Position numbers and translations under genes: made by a program. The notes beneath the pieces were generated by a model that did no database searches, was not told where the DNA came from, and saw only the letters and a list, made by a program, of their open reading frames with translations. Of a stretch of DNA of 64,000 nt, positions 33,502-43,147 are shown piece by piece. Position 1 is the first letter of the stretch, and each line of letters starts with the position of its first letter. This DNA comes from JAPLUA01 sp964625855 (GTDB lineage Bacteria; Verrucomicrobiota; Verrucomicrobiia; Limisphaerales; UBA8199). The stretch lies in contig CAZVFC010000043.1 in NCBI GenBank assembly GCA_964625855.1, positions 18,778-82,777 on the forward strand. The letters run 5' to 3'.

Positions 33502-35850
33502 ATGACTTGCTTGAGCCGTTGGATTTGCCGAGGTGCGGCCTGGGCCGCGGCCGCCTGCTTCGCGCTGGGGTGTGGGGCGGCAAACACCAACGCCAGCCGC
33601 TTCGGTTTCACTGGGCCCGAGATCTTTCCCATCGAGAACCTGATCAGCCAATTGCATGTGGCGGACCTCGACGGCGACGGCTTGAAGGACATCATCGTGG
33701 CCAATAACGCCCGATCCCGGCTCAGCCTGCTCTACAACCAAACCGGCAAGACCAATTCGTCCGCGAAGCCCCGGTTCACCGCCAAGCTGGAGTTGAACGA
33801 GCTGCCGCCCGACGCCCGCTTCCGCATCGAGTCCATCGCCTCGGAGAAGCGCATCTTCTCGCTGGTGGTGGAGGACCTGGACGGCGACGGCCGGACCGAC
33901 ATTGCCTATTACGGCGAGCCCAGGGAATTGGTCGTCGTCTATGACAAGGGAACAAACGGCTGGAGCGCGCCCAGGCGCTGGCCCCTCGATGACGGCCAGC
34001 TCTCCGCGAACGGGCTTTGCGCCGGCGACCTGAACGCGGACGCTCGCACGGATCTCGTGCTGCTCGGCGAGACCTGCCTTTATTTCCTCGCCCAGCAGAA
34101 GGACCGCACCCTGGACGAGCCCCGGAAGATTCCGTTCTCGGGAGCGGCCAGGTGCGCGCAGGTCGTGGACATAGACGGCGACGGGCTCAGCGATTTGCTG
34201 CTGGTGAATTGGGATGACCGCAATCCGCTCCGCTTCCGGTTGCAGCAAAAGGATGGCGAGCTGGGGCCGGAAATCTACTTTCCCTCGACGCCCATTCGGT
34301 CTTACTGGGCCGAGAGCCTCGAGGCGAACAAGAAGACGCAGGTGATCACCATCGCCCAAAACTCGGGCCGGGCGCAGATTTCGGAGTTCAACCGCAAGCC
34401 GGCCGAGGCGCTGGCGGGCTCGTTGCGCCAGGGCCAATTTCAGGTCATCCCGCTCCAGCGGACTGACCGGGCCCGGCGCGGGCTGCTCTGGGCCGACGTC
34501 AGCGGCGACGGCCTGCCAGACTTGATTTTTGCCGAGCCGGAGAGCGGCCAGATTTCGGTGTGCTTCCAGAACCCCGACGGGGCGCTCGGGCCCGCAAAAA
34601 CCTTTCCCACGCTGGCCGGCGTCAGCGACTTGGCTCTGGCCGATTGGGACGACGATGGCAAGCCGGAGTTGTTCATGCTTAGCCCGGACGAGCGACAAGT
34701 GGGCGTCGCGCGCCTGGACGAGAAGCAACGGCTGCCGTTTCCGACCCTGATTCCGCTGGACGGCAGGCCGCTGGCCATCGCCGCTGGCAGCCTCCAGGCG
34801 GGAACAAACCCCGTGCTCGCCGTGATCGTTGAGCAGGAGGGCCGAGGTGGCTTCGAGTCCCGGCGGGTGCTGGTGACCCGCACGGCCGAGGGCAAGACGA
34901 GGAACCAAAGGTTGAGCAGGGATTTCAAGTCCAACCCAACCGTCCTTGCATTTCACGACGCCGACCAGGACGGCCTGGCCGATTTGGTGGCGCTGATTCC
35001 CTACGAGAAAATCAAGGTGCTGCGCCAGGTAGCAGGCAAGGATTTCGAGGAGGTGGATGTCGCGTTGCCCGGGGGCGCCCTCGAACAGCCGTGGCTGACC
35101 AGTGCCGACATAGACGGCGACGGCAAACCGGAGCTGCTGCTGCCGCAGAAGAACTTCCTCCGCGCCGTTGTGCTGAAACGCGAAGCGCGGCAGCCGAACA
35201 CGGCTGCCCCGAACGAATGGACGTTCACGGTGAAGGAGCAGATCAATGGCGCCGGGAGCAACTCGCGCCTCGTCGGCGCCGCCGCGATTCCCGCCGGCAC
35301 CAACACCATCCCTTCGCTCTTCCTGCTGGACGCCGAGCGCAAAGCGCTCACGCTGTGCGAGCGCGACCGCGCCGGGGTGTGGCAGGTCGTGCGCAACGTG
35401 CCGCTGGCGGTGTCCGATTTTAGCCAGTTACAGCCCGCCCAGGTCGGCGGCTCCGGCACCAATGCCCTGGTCTTCCTCGGCTTGAACGCTGTGGCTTGCA
35501 TGCCCTTCAGCGGCCAGACCTGGGAACTCACAGAACTCGACAGCTACGAGACCCCGATCAAGGGCGGGCGCCTGACCGACGTGGTGTCGGGTGACCTGGA
35601 CAACGACGGCCGCCAGGACCTTGTGTTCCTCGAGACGGCCCGGAACTACTTGGACCTGGTGATCTTCGACGCCAAACACAAGCTGATTCCGGCCAATCGC
35701 TGGCAGGTCTTTGAAGAACGCACCTTCCGCAGTCGCCGCAATGACTTTCCCGAACCGCGCGAAGCCGTGGTGGCAGACGTCACCGGCGACGGCAAGAACG
35801 ACCTGATCGTGCTGGTCCACGACCGCATCCTGGTTTATCCGCAGGAGTGA
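33502..35850 (+). CDS. Secreted FG-GAP/VCBS-repeat protein
   Basis: From ATG 33502 the protein has 782 residues. A signal peptide (MTCLSRWICRGAAWAAAACF, with a possible lipobox-like cysteine at LGCGAA) is followed by about ten FG-GAP-like repeats with calcium-loop cores such as DLDGDGLKD, DLDGDGRTD, DIDGDGLSD, DWDDDGKPE, DADQDGLAD, DIDGDGKPE, DLDNDGRQD and DVTGDGKND. The fold would be a beta-propeller at the cell surface or periplasm. No enzymatic motif is seen. It stands alone after leuB, on the opposite strand. Confidence 0.88.
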   Translation: MTCLSRWICRGAAWAAAACFALGCGAANTNASRFGFTGPEIFPIENLISQLHVADLDGDGLKDIIVANNARSRLSLLYNQTGKTNSSAKPRFTAKLELNELPPDARFRIESIASEKRIFSLVVEDLDGDGRTDIAYYGEPRELVVVYDKGTNGWSAPRRWPLDDGQLSANGLCAGDLNADARTDLVLLGETCLYFLAQQKDRTLDEPRKIPFSGAARCAQVVDIDGDGLSDLLLVNWDDRNPLRFRLQQKDGELGPEIYFPSTPIRSYWAESLEANKKTQVITIAQNSGRAQISEFNRKPAEALAGSLRQGQFQVIPLQRTDRARRGLLWADVSGDGLPDLIFAEPESGQISVCFQNPDGALGPAKTFPTLAGVSDLALADWDDDGKPELFMLSPDERQVGVARLDEKQRLPFPTLIPLDGRPLAIAAGSLQAGTNPVLAVIVEQEGRGGFESRRVLVTRTAEGKTRNQRLSRDFKSNPTVLAFHDADQDGLADLVALIPYEKIKVLRQVAGKDFEEVDVALPGGALEQPWLTSADIDGDGKPELLLPQKNFLRAVVLKREARQPNTAAPNEWTFTVKEQINGAGSNSRLVGAAAIPAGTNTIPSLFLLDAERKALTLCERDRAGVWQVVRNVPLAVSDFSQLQPAQVGGSGTNALVFLGLNAVACMPFSGQTWELTELDSYETPIKGGRLTDVVSGDLDNDGRQDLVFLETARNYLDLVIFDAKHKLIPANRWQVFEERTFRSRRNDFPEPREAVVADVTGDGKNDLIVLVHDRILVYPQE

Positions 35851-36336
35851 ACCCCCGCCTTCAGGCTTCTGCTGAGTCAGTTTATACAGCATCCCAATCA
35901 TGTAAGAGGTCTTTGAAGGTGGCGTCTTTGGATGCCAGCAGGATGTGCCGAGGCGCTCTCAAATAGGGATTCTGTAGTAAGTAATTGCAGGATAGATGGT
36001 TGCACGGGAGTGGACTTCATGGGTAGGCGAAAGTTATCTACGGTGTGTGTCCGGTGTGTATGCGGGGCGTATCCGGTGTGTATTTAGAGAATGGCGGCTC
36101 GCGAATTGAGATTAGGACTGAGGTTAAGGACACAAATCGAATCCTGATAAAGGAATTACGCCCTTCAGGTTCTGTGGCTTGAGTCTTCCATTGGCTGGTT
36201 CTCAGCCGGCTCACTGGTCCCCGGCTCCTGCACTGAGGTCGCGGATGAGCCAGAATTGCCGAAACGAATTTGCGTTGGCATTGTCTAATACAGTTACATA
36301 CTGTCGGAAGGTTCGTTCGGGAGCGGTTCAACGAAG
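35851..36336. other. Intergenic stretch with a short direct repeat
   Basis: This 486 bp lacks a convincing gene. TCCGGTGTGTAT occurs twice, near 36049 and 36070. Frames across it are short and without domain. No hairpin with a T-run was noticed after the FG-GAP gene. Confidence 0.5.
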
Positions 36337-37587
36337 ATGAAGAACGCCGAATTCAACTCTGCGCGGGCGCGATCGGTCACCGGATTCCTGCTGGTGGTCG
36401 CCTGGGTTTGGCTTGCTTTGGCGGCGAGCGCCTCCGCCGGTGCGGAAGCTGACCGCCCGCCGCCTGCGTCGCTGGCCGCCACGCAGTCGGTTTACCTGGA
36501 CTATCGGGAGCTGAACTACGACGTCAGCCACTGGGGCCTTTCGTTGGCCACGCAGTCGGCGTCTTTTAAGAAGGAGCCGGATCTTGGAGTCCGCAAGGTG
36601 GTGCGCGGGACCATGAAGTTCGGGAGCAGCACCGAGCAGTTCCTGCCGTTCATTTGGGACCAGACCGGTGGCAAGCTCTACCTGGACCTGAACCGCAATC
36701 AGGATCTGACGGACGATCCGACCGGGGTGCGCTCGTGCTCGCAACCCGCGCGGTATTCGAATCGTTACCAGACCTTCACCAATGTCCACTTGGCATTCAA
36801 GACGCCGATGGGAAGCCACAACCTGCTTGCGGACTTGAACCTGCACTATTACCGGCAGCTTGGGGGTGGCATCAGCTCGCGTTCGTACTGGTCGGGCAAG
36901 GTTTCGTTGCAGGGGCGGGAATGGCAACTGGGCATTGTCGAAGACCCCTCCGGCACGCCGGGTTCCCCGGAAGGCGGTTATCTGCTGTTGCGTCCGTGGG
37001 CGGCGCGCGCCCAGTCTTTTAGCCTCCAGGACGGTTCGTTGGATGGTTTCCGCTTCTGCCGCGACCTGTTCTTTGGAGGCGAAGCATACCGGCTGGACTA
37101 CGCTTACTTGGAACAGGACGGCAAGCCGCGATACCGGATTGACATTAAGGCGCAGCGGGCTGAGTTGGGTGAACTGAAACTGGCCGGGAAGTTCATCAAA
37201 CGCCTGGTGCTTACAGGAGGGAAGTTCGCGACGGTTCTGGACCAGCCGGAAGCGGTGGTCAAAGTCCCGGTCGGCACCTACCGCCAATGCCAGGTGCAAC
37301 TTGCACAGGGCGGCGCGGAGGCGTTTCGTGAGTCCTCCCGATACGGCGCTTCGCCAGAGGACAAAGGGACGACGGTAACCGCCACCAAGCCGGCGGTCCT
37401 GACAGTGGGCGGTCCGCTAACCAATTCCGTCACGGTCAACCGTTCCGGGCGGTCTCTGAACCTCGCCTACGAGTTGCTCGGGGCAGGGGGCGAGACCTAC
37501 CAACTGCTGGGGGCGCGGCAGCGGCCCGAGTTTGCCGCGTATCGGGCGGGCAAGAAGGTGGCGTCGGGCAAGTTCGAGTTTGGATGA
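36337..37587 (+). CDS. Secreted protein of unknown function, paralogue A
   Basis: The 416-residue protein has a signal peptide (TGFLLVVAWVWLALAASASA, then GAEAD) and an all-beta-looking body with LYLDLNRNQDLTDDP, an EF-hand-like acidic loop. It ends KVASGKFEFG. The protein at 38474 shares its plan: an acidic D-x-N-x-D loop near residue 110-130, a late PVGTY/LPAGKY element and the same C-terminal FEFG. The 3' flanks of the two genes are also alike (TGAGGCGG...CTCATGGCGAG). Function is unknown. Confidence 0.75.
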   Translation: MKNAEFNSARARSVTGFLLVVAWVWLALAASASAGAEADRPPPASLAATQSVYLDYRELNYDVSHWGLSLATQSASFKKEPDLGVRKVVRGTMKFGSSTEQFLPFIWDQTGGKLYLDLNRNQDLTDDPTGVRSCSQPARYSNRYQTFTNVHLAFKTPMGSHNLLADLNLHYYRQLGGGISSRSYWSGKVSLQGREWQLGIVEDPSGTPGSPEGGYLLLRPWAARAQSFSLQDGSLDGFRFCRDLFFGGEAYRLDYAYLEQDGKPRYRIDIKAQRAELGELKLAGKFIKRLVLTGGKFATVLDQPEAVVKVPVGTYRQCQVQLAQGGAEAFRESSRYGASPEDKGTTVTATKPAVLTVGGPLTNSVTVNRSGRSLNLAYELLGAGGETYQLLGARQRPEFAAYRAGKKVASGKFEFG

Positions 37588-37731
37588 GGCGGCACCTGCT
37601 CGTACTCATGGCGAGTACCACTTACAGAAGCTGGTGAGCTGAAGATCGCGGCGATCGGCGACTTAGGCGGCCTCGGAGCCAGGGAAGGCAGCCCGGTCGT
37701 CTATAACTGGACAAGGCCCAATCCCCTGCCC

Positions 37732-38463
37732 GTGTTGCTGCCGTGGCTGGGGATCCTGTTGCTCTTGATGCTCAAGCCCAACCGCTGCGCGCAGGCTTGG
37801 TGGATTTGGGTGCCGGTCGGTTGCGTCGCGGGAGTGGGCGCTCTCTCAGCATTGGACGTGGAATTCATGCCTTCCGCTGTGTTGGAGATGTTTGGGGGCA
37901 TCCTTGCAGCGGTGGGCTTCGGGCTGGCGGCAGTGTGGTTGATCGCCGGTTATCTGGGTTGGAAACACCGGGCGGTGGCTTGGGCGGGCATGGTCGCGGC
38001 GTTGGGAAGCTTTAGCCTCCTGGCGGCCCTGATCCGGCAAGGGCTCGAGGGAATCGGGCCAGACGTGTTGCCTGGCCTGATCGCGGTGGCGGCGGGCGCC
38101 GTCGTGATCCCACTGGCGATCACGCTGGCTGGCCTGTTCTGCCGAGGCCGTTATGGCCCGCTCCGCATCTGCCTTTGGGTGGCCGCGGCCCTGGTGGCGA
38201 TCTGGCTGCTGGTGATCGGGCCATTCTTCATTGCCGCGATGATCTTCAATCCCGGCGACGTGCCGCTGCTCGCCTTGGTTAGCGTTGTGTTGTCGGTGGC
38301 CGGCGGCAGCTTCGCAGTGCTCTTGCCATTCCTTGTCCTTTCGTTTACGAATGCGTTCTATCGTGAGCGGCTTAAAGACCTCTTGCACCTGGGACGCGAA
38401 GCAGCCCCGCCGGTGATCGCGCCGGTCACAGCGGCGCCGCGGCTGCTCGAAGTTGAACCGTGA
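37732..38463 (+). CDS. Membrane protein between the secreted paralogues
   Basis: The 243-residue protein has about six hydrophobic segments and a soluble C-terminus (RERLKDLLHLGREAAPPV). The frame opens at GTG 37732, but it stays open upstream and reads plausibly (DLGGLGAREGSPVVYNWTRP) from about 37639, so the true start may be earlier, at a non-ATG codon. It lies 10 bp before the second secreted paralogue and may anchor or export it. No family was recognised. Confidence 0.65.
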   Translation: MLLPWLGILLLLMLKPNRCAQAWWIWVPVGCVAGVGALSALDVEFMPSAVLEMFGGILAAVGFGLAAVWLIAGYLGWKHRAVAWAGMVAALGSFSLLAALIRQGLEGIGPDVLPGLIAVAAGAVVIPLAITLAGLFCRGRYGPLRICLWVAAALVAIWLLVIGPFFIAAMIFNPGDVPLLALVSVVLSVAGGSFAVLLPFLVLSFTNAFYRERLKDLLHLGREAAPPVIAPVTAAPRLLEVEP

Positions 38464-38473
38464 ATACTGCGTT

Positions 38474-39628
38474 ATGAGACTATGCACCCGAATGACTGAG
38501 TGGGCCGCTGTGGCAGTGATGGCCCTGGCCGGCACCGCCTCCGCCCAGAAGGAGCAGTGGCTGGACTACAAAGTGAGCCGCGATGGCCGCGGCTATCGCT
38601 ACCTTAACCTCACCACCAAACCGCCGCCGAACGTCAAGCTGCCCACGCTCAACGCCCAGCCCTACTTCGCCCACTGGACTACGCCCATGGATCCAGCCGG
38701 ACGCTGGCTCTGCCTGGATCGGACGAAGAAGTCCGGTCTCCACGATCGGGTGTACTTCGACTGCAACGGCAATGGGCGCCTCGATGACGAGTCCCCCGTG
38801 AGCACGTCCCGCAACGATCAATACAGCGCCTACTTCGAGCCCGTGCGCGCGGTATTTAAGGGCGAGGACGGCCCGATTATCTACCACCTTGTGCTCCGGT
38901 TCATGAAGTACGACGCCAACAACGCAAACCTGCTCGCCGCGTCGGGCGGTTACTACAGCGGCCTGGTGGACCTCGGGGGGAAGAAACGCCGCCTCCAACT
39001 TCTGGACGGCAACGTCAACGGCACCTTCAACGACCGTTCGGCCAATGCCTATGAATCCGACCGCGTGATGATCGAGGGCGATCAGACCCGGGAGCGGTAT
39101 CTGGGGAAGATGATCGAGGCCGAGGGGCAGTTCTTTCGCATCGAGGTGGCCCGGGACGGGGCGTTCGTGAAGCTTCAGAAGGCTGAAGGCTTGACCTTTG
39201 GCGATTTGCGCGTGCCCGTTTCCGTCACGAACTTCGTAGCCTTCGGGGAGAATGGCCATTTCGTGCGCCAGCCGGTCAAAGGCGAGTTCACTCTCCCGGC
39301 CGGAAAGTATAAGCCCATGCAATGGACGATCAACCGCAAGGATGCCAAAGGAGCAGCTTGGGAATTAATGGGCTACAACTTCCCGGACTCCGCTGGCCTG
39401 GAGATTGACCCGGCAAAACCGGTCGTCCTTAGCATCGCCGAACCGATACGGGCCAGCCTTTCGGCTTCCGAGACCACCAACGCGGTGGGATTCAACCTCA
39501 GCTTCCTGGGGCAGGGCGGGGAGTCTATCCAGATCCTGAAGGGCAACCAGCGTCCGGCGGGACCGAAGTTGACCCTGGCGAGCCTGGACGGCACATATCG
39601 TTCGACGAACACCTTCGAGTTTGGGTGA
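38474..39628 (+). CDS. Secreted protein of unknown function, paralogue B
   Basis: From ATG 38474 the protein has 384 residues, with a signal peptide ending TASAQKEQ. Like paralogue A it has an acidic metal-loop (YFDCNGNGRLDDESP and LLDGNVNGTFNDRSAN), a FTLPAGKYKPMQW element and the C-terminal TFEFG. A second acidic loop is an addition relative to A. TTG 38453 also opens the frame. It probably arose from a tandem duplication with paralogue A. Confidence 0.75.
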   Translation: MRLCTRMTEWAAVAVMALAGTASAQKEQWLDYKVSRDGRGYRYLNLTTKPPPNVKLPTLNAQPYFAHWTTPMDPAGRWLCLDRTKKSGLHDRVYFDCNGNGRLDDESPVSTSRNDQYSAYFEPVRAVFKGEDGPIIYHLVLRFMKYDANNANLLAASGGYYSGLVDLGGKKRRLQLLDGNVNGTFNDRSANAYESDRVMIEGDQTRERYLGKMIEAEGQFFRIEVARDGAFVKLQKAEGLTFGDLRVPVSVTNFVAFGENGHFVRQPVKGEFTLPAGKYKPMQWTINRKDAKGAAWELMGYNFPDSAGLEIDPAKPVVLSIAEPIRASLSASETTNAVGFNLSFLGQGGESIQILKGNQRPAGPKLTLASLDGTYRSTNTFEFG

Positions 39629-39682
39629 GGCGGGGTCTGTTCGCTCTCATGGCGAGAGCCCAAAAAGGTCCAACGTCCCGTT

Positions 39683-41182
39683 ATGTCCACCGTCAGCTTT
39701 GCCAGCCCCTTCGAGGTGCTGATGCCTCGCCCGCTGACGCTCAAGCCCAAGGGTCGCAAACCCCTTGAGCTGGGAGCGAAGGTGCGCGTCGAGGCCGTAC
39801 GCCTCAACCAGGCAGGTGATGAGCCTGGCTTGGCCGCCTTGATCAATGGCGCCGGCCTGCGCGACTGGGACAAGGATGGCCTCCGGGAACATGACACCGC
39901 CGCGAAGAACATGTGGCGGGGCGCTTGCGCGCCGGACTTGAAATTGGAGTTCGAGCTGCCTGATGCCGTGCCGCTCAGCGCTTTGGAAGTGTGGAACTTC
40001 AACGTGGACTGGCAGACCGCCGACGGCGTGCGAAAGGCCGATGTCGCAGTCTCGGCCGACGGAACCACCTGGCAGACGGTCCTCCGCGGGGCCGAGTTGG
40101 CCGAAGCCGAGGGCCGCGCGGACTACGACGACCCGATTGTGCTGAAGTTTGATCCGGTGACGGCGCGCAAAGTGCGGTTCGAGAATGTCCAGTCCTGGGA
40201 GGCTGGCGGCAAGGTTGGGCTGAGCGAAGTGGTGTTTCGCCAGGCGAGTGGGCCGCAAGCCGCGCCAATACTGCCCGAGGATGGCGCGAAAGGCATCAAG
40301 GTCGGCAAGACCACCTTGAGATGGATCACGGGCCAGGGCGCGACGGAGCACCGGGTCTTCCTGGGCACCGCACCCGACAAACTGGAGCCACTAGGCACCA
40401 CTCGCGAAACCGTGCTGGAGGCGTCGGCGTTGAATCCGGACCGGGCTTACTTCTGGCGGGTGGACGAAGTGCAACCGGACGGACGCGTGGTTGCAGGGCG
40501 CCTGGCGCGCTTCGACACCAGCGGACTGGTCGCGTGGTGGAAGCTCGACGAAACCAAAGAGAAGAGGGCCGAAGATGCTTCAGGCCATCAGCTTGCCGGC
40601 AACGTGGTCGGCAAGGCATTATGGGCGCCTAACCAGGGCCGGATCGGTGGAGCGATGGAGTTCGACGGCAAGACCACCTTCATCAATTGCGGCCGGGCGC
40701 CGGAGTTCGGTTTTAGCGACGGCATGACCGTGTCGGCCTGGATCAAGGTGCGTGAGTTCAACAAGTCTTGGCAGGCCATCGTCACCAAGGGCGACACCGC
40801 CTGGCGCCTCCAGCGCGAGAAGGAAACAGGCATGGTTACTTTCACGTTCAACACGGGGACCGAGTCAAAGCGCGCCGAGCCGGAGCTGATTTGCCTCGTC
40901 TCGAAGCGCAAACTGGATGACGGCCAATGGCATCACGTGGCGGGCGTTTCCGATGGCCGCCGCGCCGCGCTGTACGTGGACGGCGAACTGGAAGCCTCGG
41001 CGGATGCGAAGCCCATCGCGCAAAACAACGCGCCGGTAATGATCGGCTGCAACTCGGCCGCCTACGATAGGCGGTTCAACGGGTGGATTGACGACGTGCG
41101 CCTTTACGGCTACGGCCTGAGCGAAACGGAGGTCAAGGCGCTCTGCCGGGACGGCGGCGAGGCCGCGCACGCGGCGAAATGA
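39683..41182 (+). CDS. LamG-domain protein without signal peptide
   Basis: The 499-residue protein has a discoidin-like N-terminal region (about 90-200, LEFELPDAVPLSALEVWNFN), an Fn3-like middle (ITGQGATEHRVFLGTAPDKL) and a C-terminal LamG/concanavalin-like domain (VAWWKLDETKEKRAEDASG to WIDDVRLYGYGLSETEV). Such proteins are usually secreted, but ATG 39683 gives no signal sequence, so the N-terminus may have been lost. It overlaps the next gene by 4 bp. It could bind polysaccharide. Confidence 0.78.
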   Translation: MSTVSFASPFEVLMPRPLTLKPKGRKPLELGAKVRVEAVRLNQAGDEPGLAALINGAGLRDWDKDGLREHDTAAKNMWRGACAPDLKLEFELPDAVPLSALEVWNFNVDWQTADGVRKADVAVSADGTTWQTVLRGAELAEAEGRADYDDPIVLKFDPVTARKVRFENVQSWEAGGKVGLSEVVFRQASGPQAAPILPEDGAKGIKVGKTTLRWITGQGATEHRVFLGTAPDKLEPLGTTRETVLEASALNPDRAYFWRVDEVQPDGRVVAGRLARFDTSGLVAWWKLDETKEKRAEDASGHQLAGNVVGKALWAPNQGRIGGAMEFDGKTTFINCGRAPEFGFSDGMTVSAWIKVREFNKSWQAIVTKGDTAWRLQREKETGMVTFTFNTGTESKRAEPELICLVSKRKLDDGQWHHVAGVSDGRRAALYVDGELEASADAKPIAQNNAPVMIGCNSAAYDRRFNGWIDDVRLYGYGLSETEVKALCRDGGEAAHAAK

Positions 41183-42522
41183 GAATGAAGGTCAGGCGTG
41201 AGGCAGGCATGAAGCGGTTATTATACTCTACGATCGTGTTTGGCGCGGTTTTTGCGGGCGGCCTCGTGCCGCCAGCCAGTGCCGCGTCGAGACTTACCGG
41301 CGTTGTGCGTGATCCCAGCGGCACGCCCGCGTCCGGCATACAGATATCCGTCTTCCCGAATTGGGGTGGCAATGAGGGCGTGGCCAAGACCGATGCCAAC
41401 GGCCGGTACGAGCTGAGCTGGAACCCGCGGCGTTTCGGCGGGCCAAGTACCACGTTCTGCGTCATCGCGCGCGATGTCGCCGGGAACCTGGCGGTGGCGC
41501 AGGAGATTGAAGAAGACGCGACGACGGTTGATCTTCGTCTGGAGCGTGGATTGGTGGTCGCCGGCCGGGTGGAGAACGCGGCGGGCAAACCGCTGGCCGA
41601 TGCTTCGGTGCAACTGCATCTTTGGGCGGGCAACATGGGCGCATCGTTCGACAACAAGCCGCTTAGCACGGACGCCCGAGGCCGGTTCGAGTTCACCGCG
41701 CTGCCGCCGGATCGGCGCTACAGCCTTTGGGCTACGGCGAAGGGCTACGGGTCGGCCAACGCCAGCATCCAGCCCGGGGAAGCGGAAACCAACCGTATCG
41801 AGTTGGCCCCCTGCGTTCTGCAAGTGGCGGACCGAAAGCTCGCAGGGCGGGTCCTCGATGCCGAGGACAAGCCAGTGGCTCGCGTCCAGGTGCACATGTC
41901 CGGCCAGGGCCAGCCCAGCGAGTCGGTGCAGACCGACGACCAGGGACGCTTCGCTTTCAGCCAGGTGTGTGAAGGCCAGATTCAACTTTTTGCCAGCTCA
42001 CGAGATGGCTATGCCAACGCGCGTGCGGAAGGGGGAGACACCGATGTGATGATCAAGCTTGGCGTAAACGATTCCGACTCTTACCGCGAGGCTCCCAGGC
42101 GTCCTTCCCTGAAGGGCAGACCGCTGCCTGACCTGGCGGCGGTCGGGCTTGCCCGCGAGGTCGCCCCCGCCGGGAAGCCGGTTCTGCTCTGCCTTTTCGA
42201 CGTCGAGCAGCGTCCGTCGCGCCGTCTGGCGCGTCTGTTGACCGAACAACACGACGACCTCAAGCAGAAAGGCGTGACTGTTCTTGGGCTGCAAGCTGCC
42301 GTCACGCCGGTAGAGGCGCTCAGCGAGTGGAAGGCAGCCAGCCCGGTACCGTTCCCCGTCGGCCGGGTAGCGGAGAAGTCGGACAAGACGAAATGGGCAT
42401 CGGAAGTGGAGTCGTTGCCATGGCTGATCCTGGCCGACGCCAGTGGCCGCGTAGCCGAGGAAGGGTTTGCGCTCGACGAATTGGAGGCCAGGCTCAAGAC
42501 TCTGCGTGGAGCGGAGAGGTAG
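41179..42522 (+). CDS. Exported carboxypeptidase-regulatory-like protein with redoxin-type C-terminus
   Basis: The 447-residue protein has a signal peptide (MKRLLYSTIVFGAVFAGGLV), then three carboxypeptidase-regulatory-like beta domains (LTGVVRDPSGTPASGIQISV; GRVENAAGKPLADASVQLH; GRVLDAEDKPVARVQVHMSG) and a thioredoxin-like domain (PLPDLAAVG...VLLCLFDVEQRPSRRLARLL). The CxxC of active thioredoxins is absent, so redox activity is doubtful. It overlaps the LamG gene (ATGA) and is 41 bp before the hydrogenase protease gene. Confidence 0.78.
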   Translation: MRMKVRREAGMKRLLYSTIVFGAVFAGGLVPPASAASRLTGVVRDPSGTPASGIQISVFPNWGGNEGVAKTDANGRYELSWNPRRFGGPSTTFCVIARDVAGNLAVAQEIEEDATTVDLRLERGLVVAGRVENAAGKPLADASVQLHLWAGNMGASFDNKPLSTDARGRFEFTALPPDRRYSLWATAKGYGSANASIQPGEAETNRIELAPCVLQVADRKLAGRVLDAEDKPVARVQVHMSGQGQPSESVQTDDQGRFAFSQVCEGQIQLFASSRDGYANARAEGGDTDVMIKLGVNDSDSYREAPRRPSLKGRPLPDLAAVGLAREVAPAGKPVLLCLFDVEQRPSRRLARLLTEQHDDLKQKGVTVLGLQAAVTPVEALSEWKAASPVPFPVGRVAEKSDKTKWASEVESLPWLILADASGRVAEEGFALDELEARLKTLRGAER

Positions 42523-42563
42523 AAGCCTCGTTGGCAATACCAGCTCCGCTCGACACAGAACTC

Positions 42564-43079
42564 GTGGACAACAACGCCGGCTTGCGCGCGCCTGATTGCG
42601 CCCCTGGAAAACTGCTTGTGCTCGGTTTGGGCAACGACCTGCTGACCGACGACGCGATTGGTCTCCATGTGGTGCGCCGGCTCCGGCTTCAGTTCGCCGG
42701 ACATCCTATGGTGAATGTCCAGGAGACGACGGAGATGGGATTGGCGTTGCTGGACTTCCTAACCGGGTACCGGGCGGTGCTCATCGTGGATTCGATCCAG
42801 ACCGGCCAGGCCCCGCCGGGTTTTGTCCATGAACTGGAGCCGGCCTCATTGAAGGAGTTGACCGGTCGCACCCCGCATTTCCTGGGCGTGGGCGAAACCC
42901 TGGCACTGGGACGGCTTTTGGAATTACCGATGCCGGCGGAGGTCAGGATTCTTGCCATTGAGGTGGAGGACCCATTCACTCTAAGCACCCAACTGACCCC
43001 GGTGCTCGAGACTGCGCTGCCCGGGATTGCGGAACAAATCGCCGGCGCGGTGGGGGCGATGGCAGAACGCGCGACTTGA
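42564..43079 (+). CDS. NiFe-hydrogenase maturation protease
   Basis: From GTG 42564 the protein has 171 residues of the HyaD/HybD/HycI family. It has LVLGLGNDLLTDDAIGLHVV at the start, with D residues that read the nickel, and VLIVDSIQTGQAPPG and VGETLALGRLL. It would cut the C-terminal peptide of a hydrogenase large subunit after nickel insertion. TTG 42531 is an alternative start. It converges with hypE, and no structural subunit lies in the window. Confidence 0.85.
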   Translation: MDNNAGLRAPDCAPGKLLVLGLGNDLLTDDAIGLHVVRRLRLQFAGHPMVNVQETTEMGLALLDFLTGYRAVLIVDSIQTGQAPPGFVHELEPASLKELTGRTPHFLGVGETLALGRLLELPMPAEVRILAIEVEDPFTLSTQLTPVLETALPGIAEQIAGAVGAMAERAT

Positions 43080-43147
43080 CTCTCGGGGCGGGTGTGAGTA
43101 TCGGGCGAGACGCACGCTCCCGCCGGGCATCATGGGACGCCATGCGC

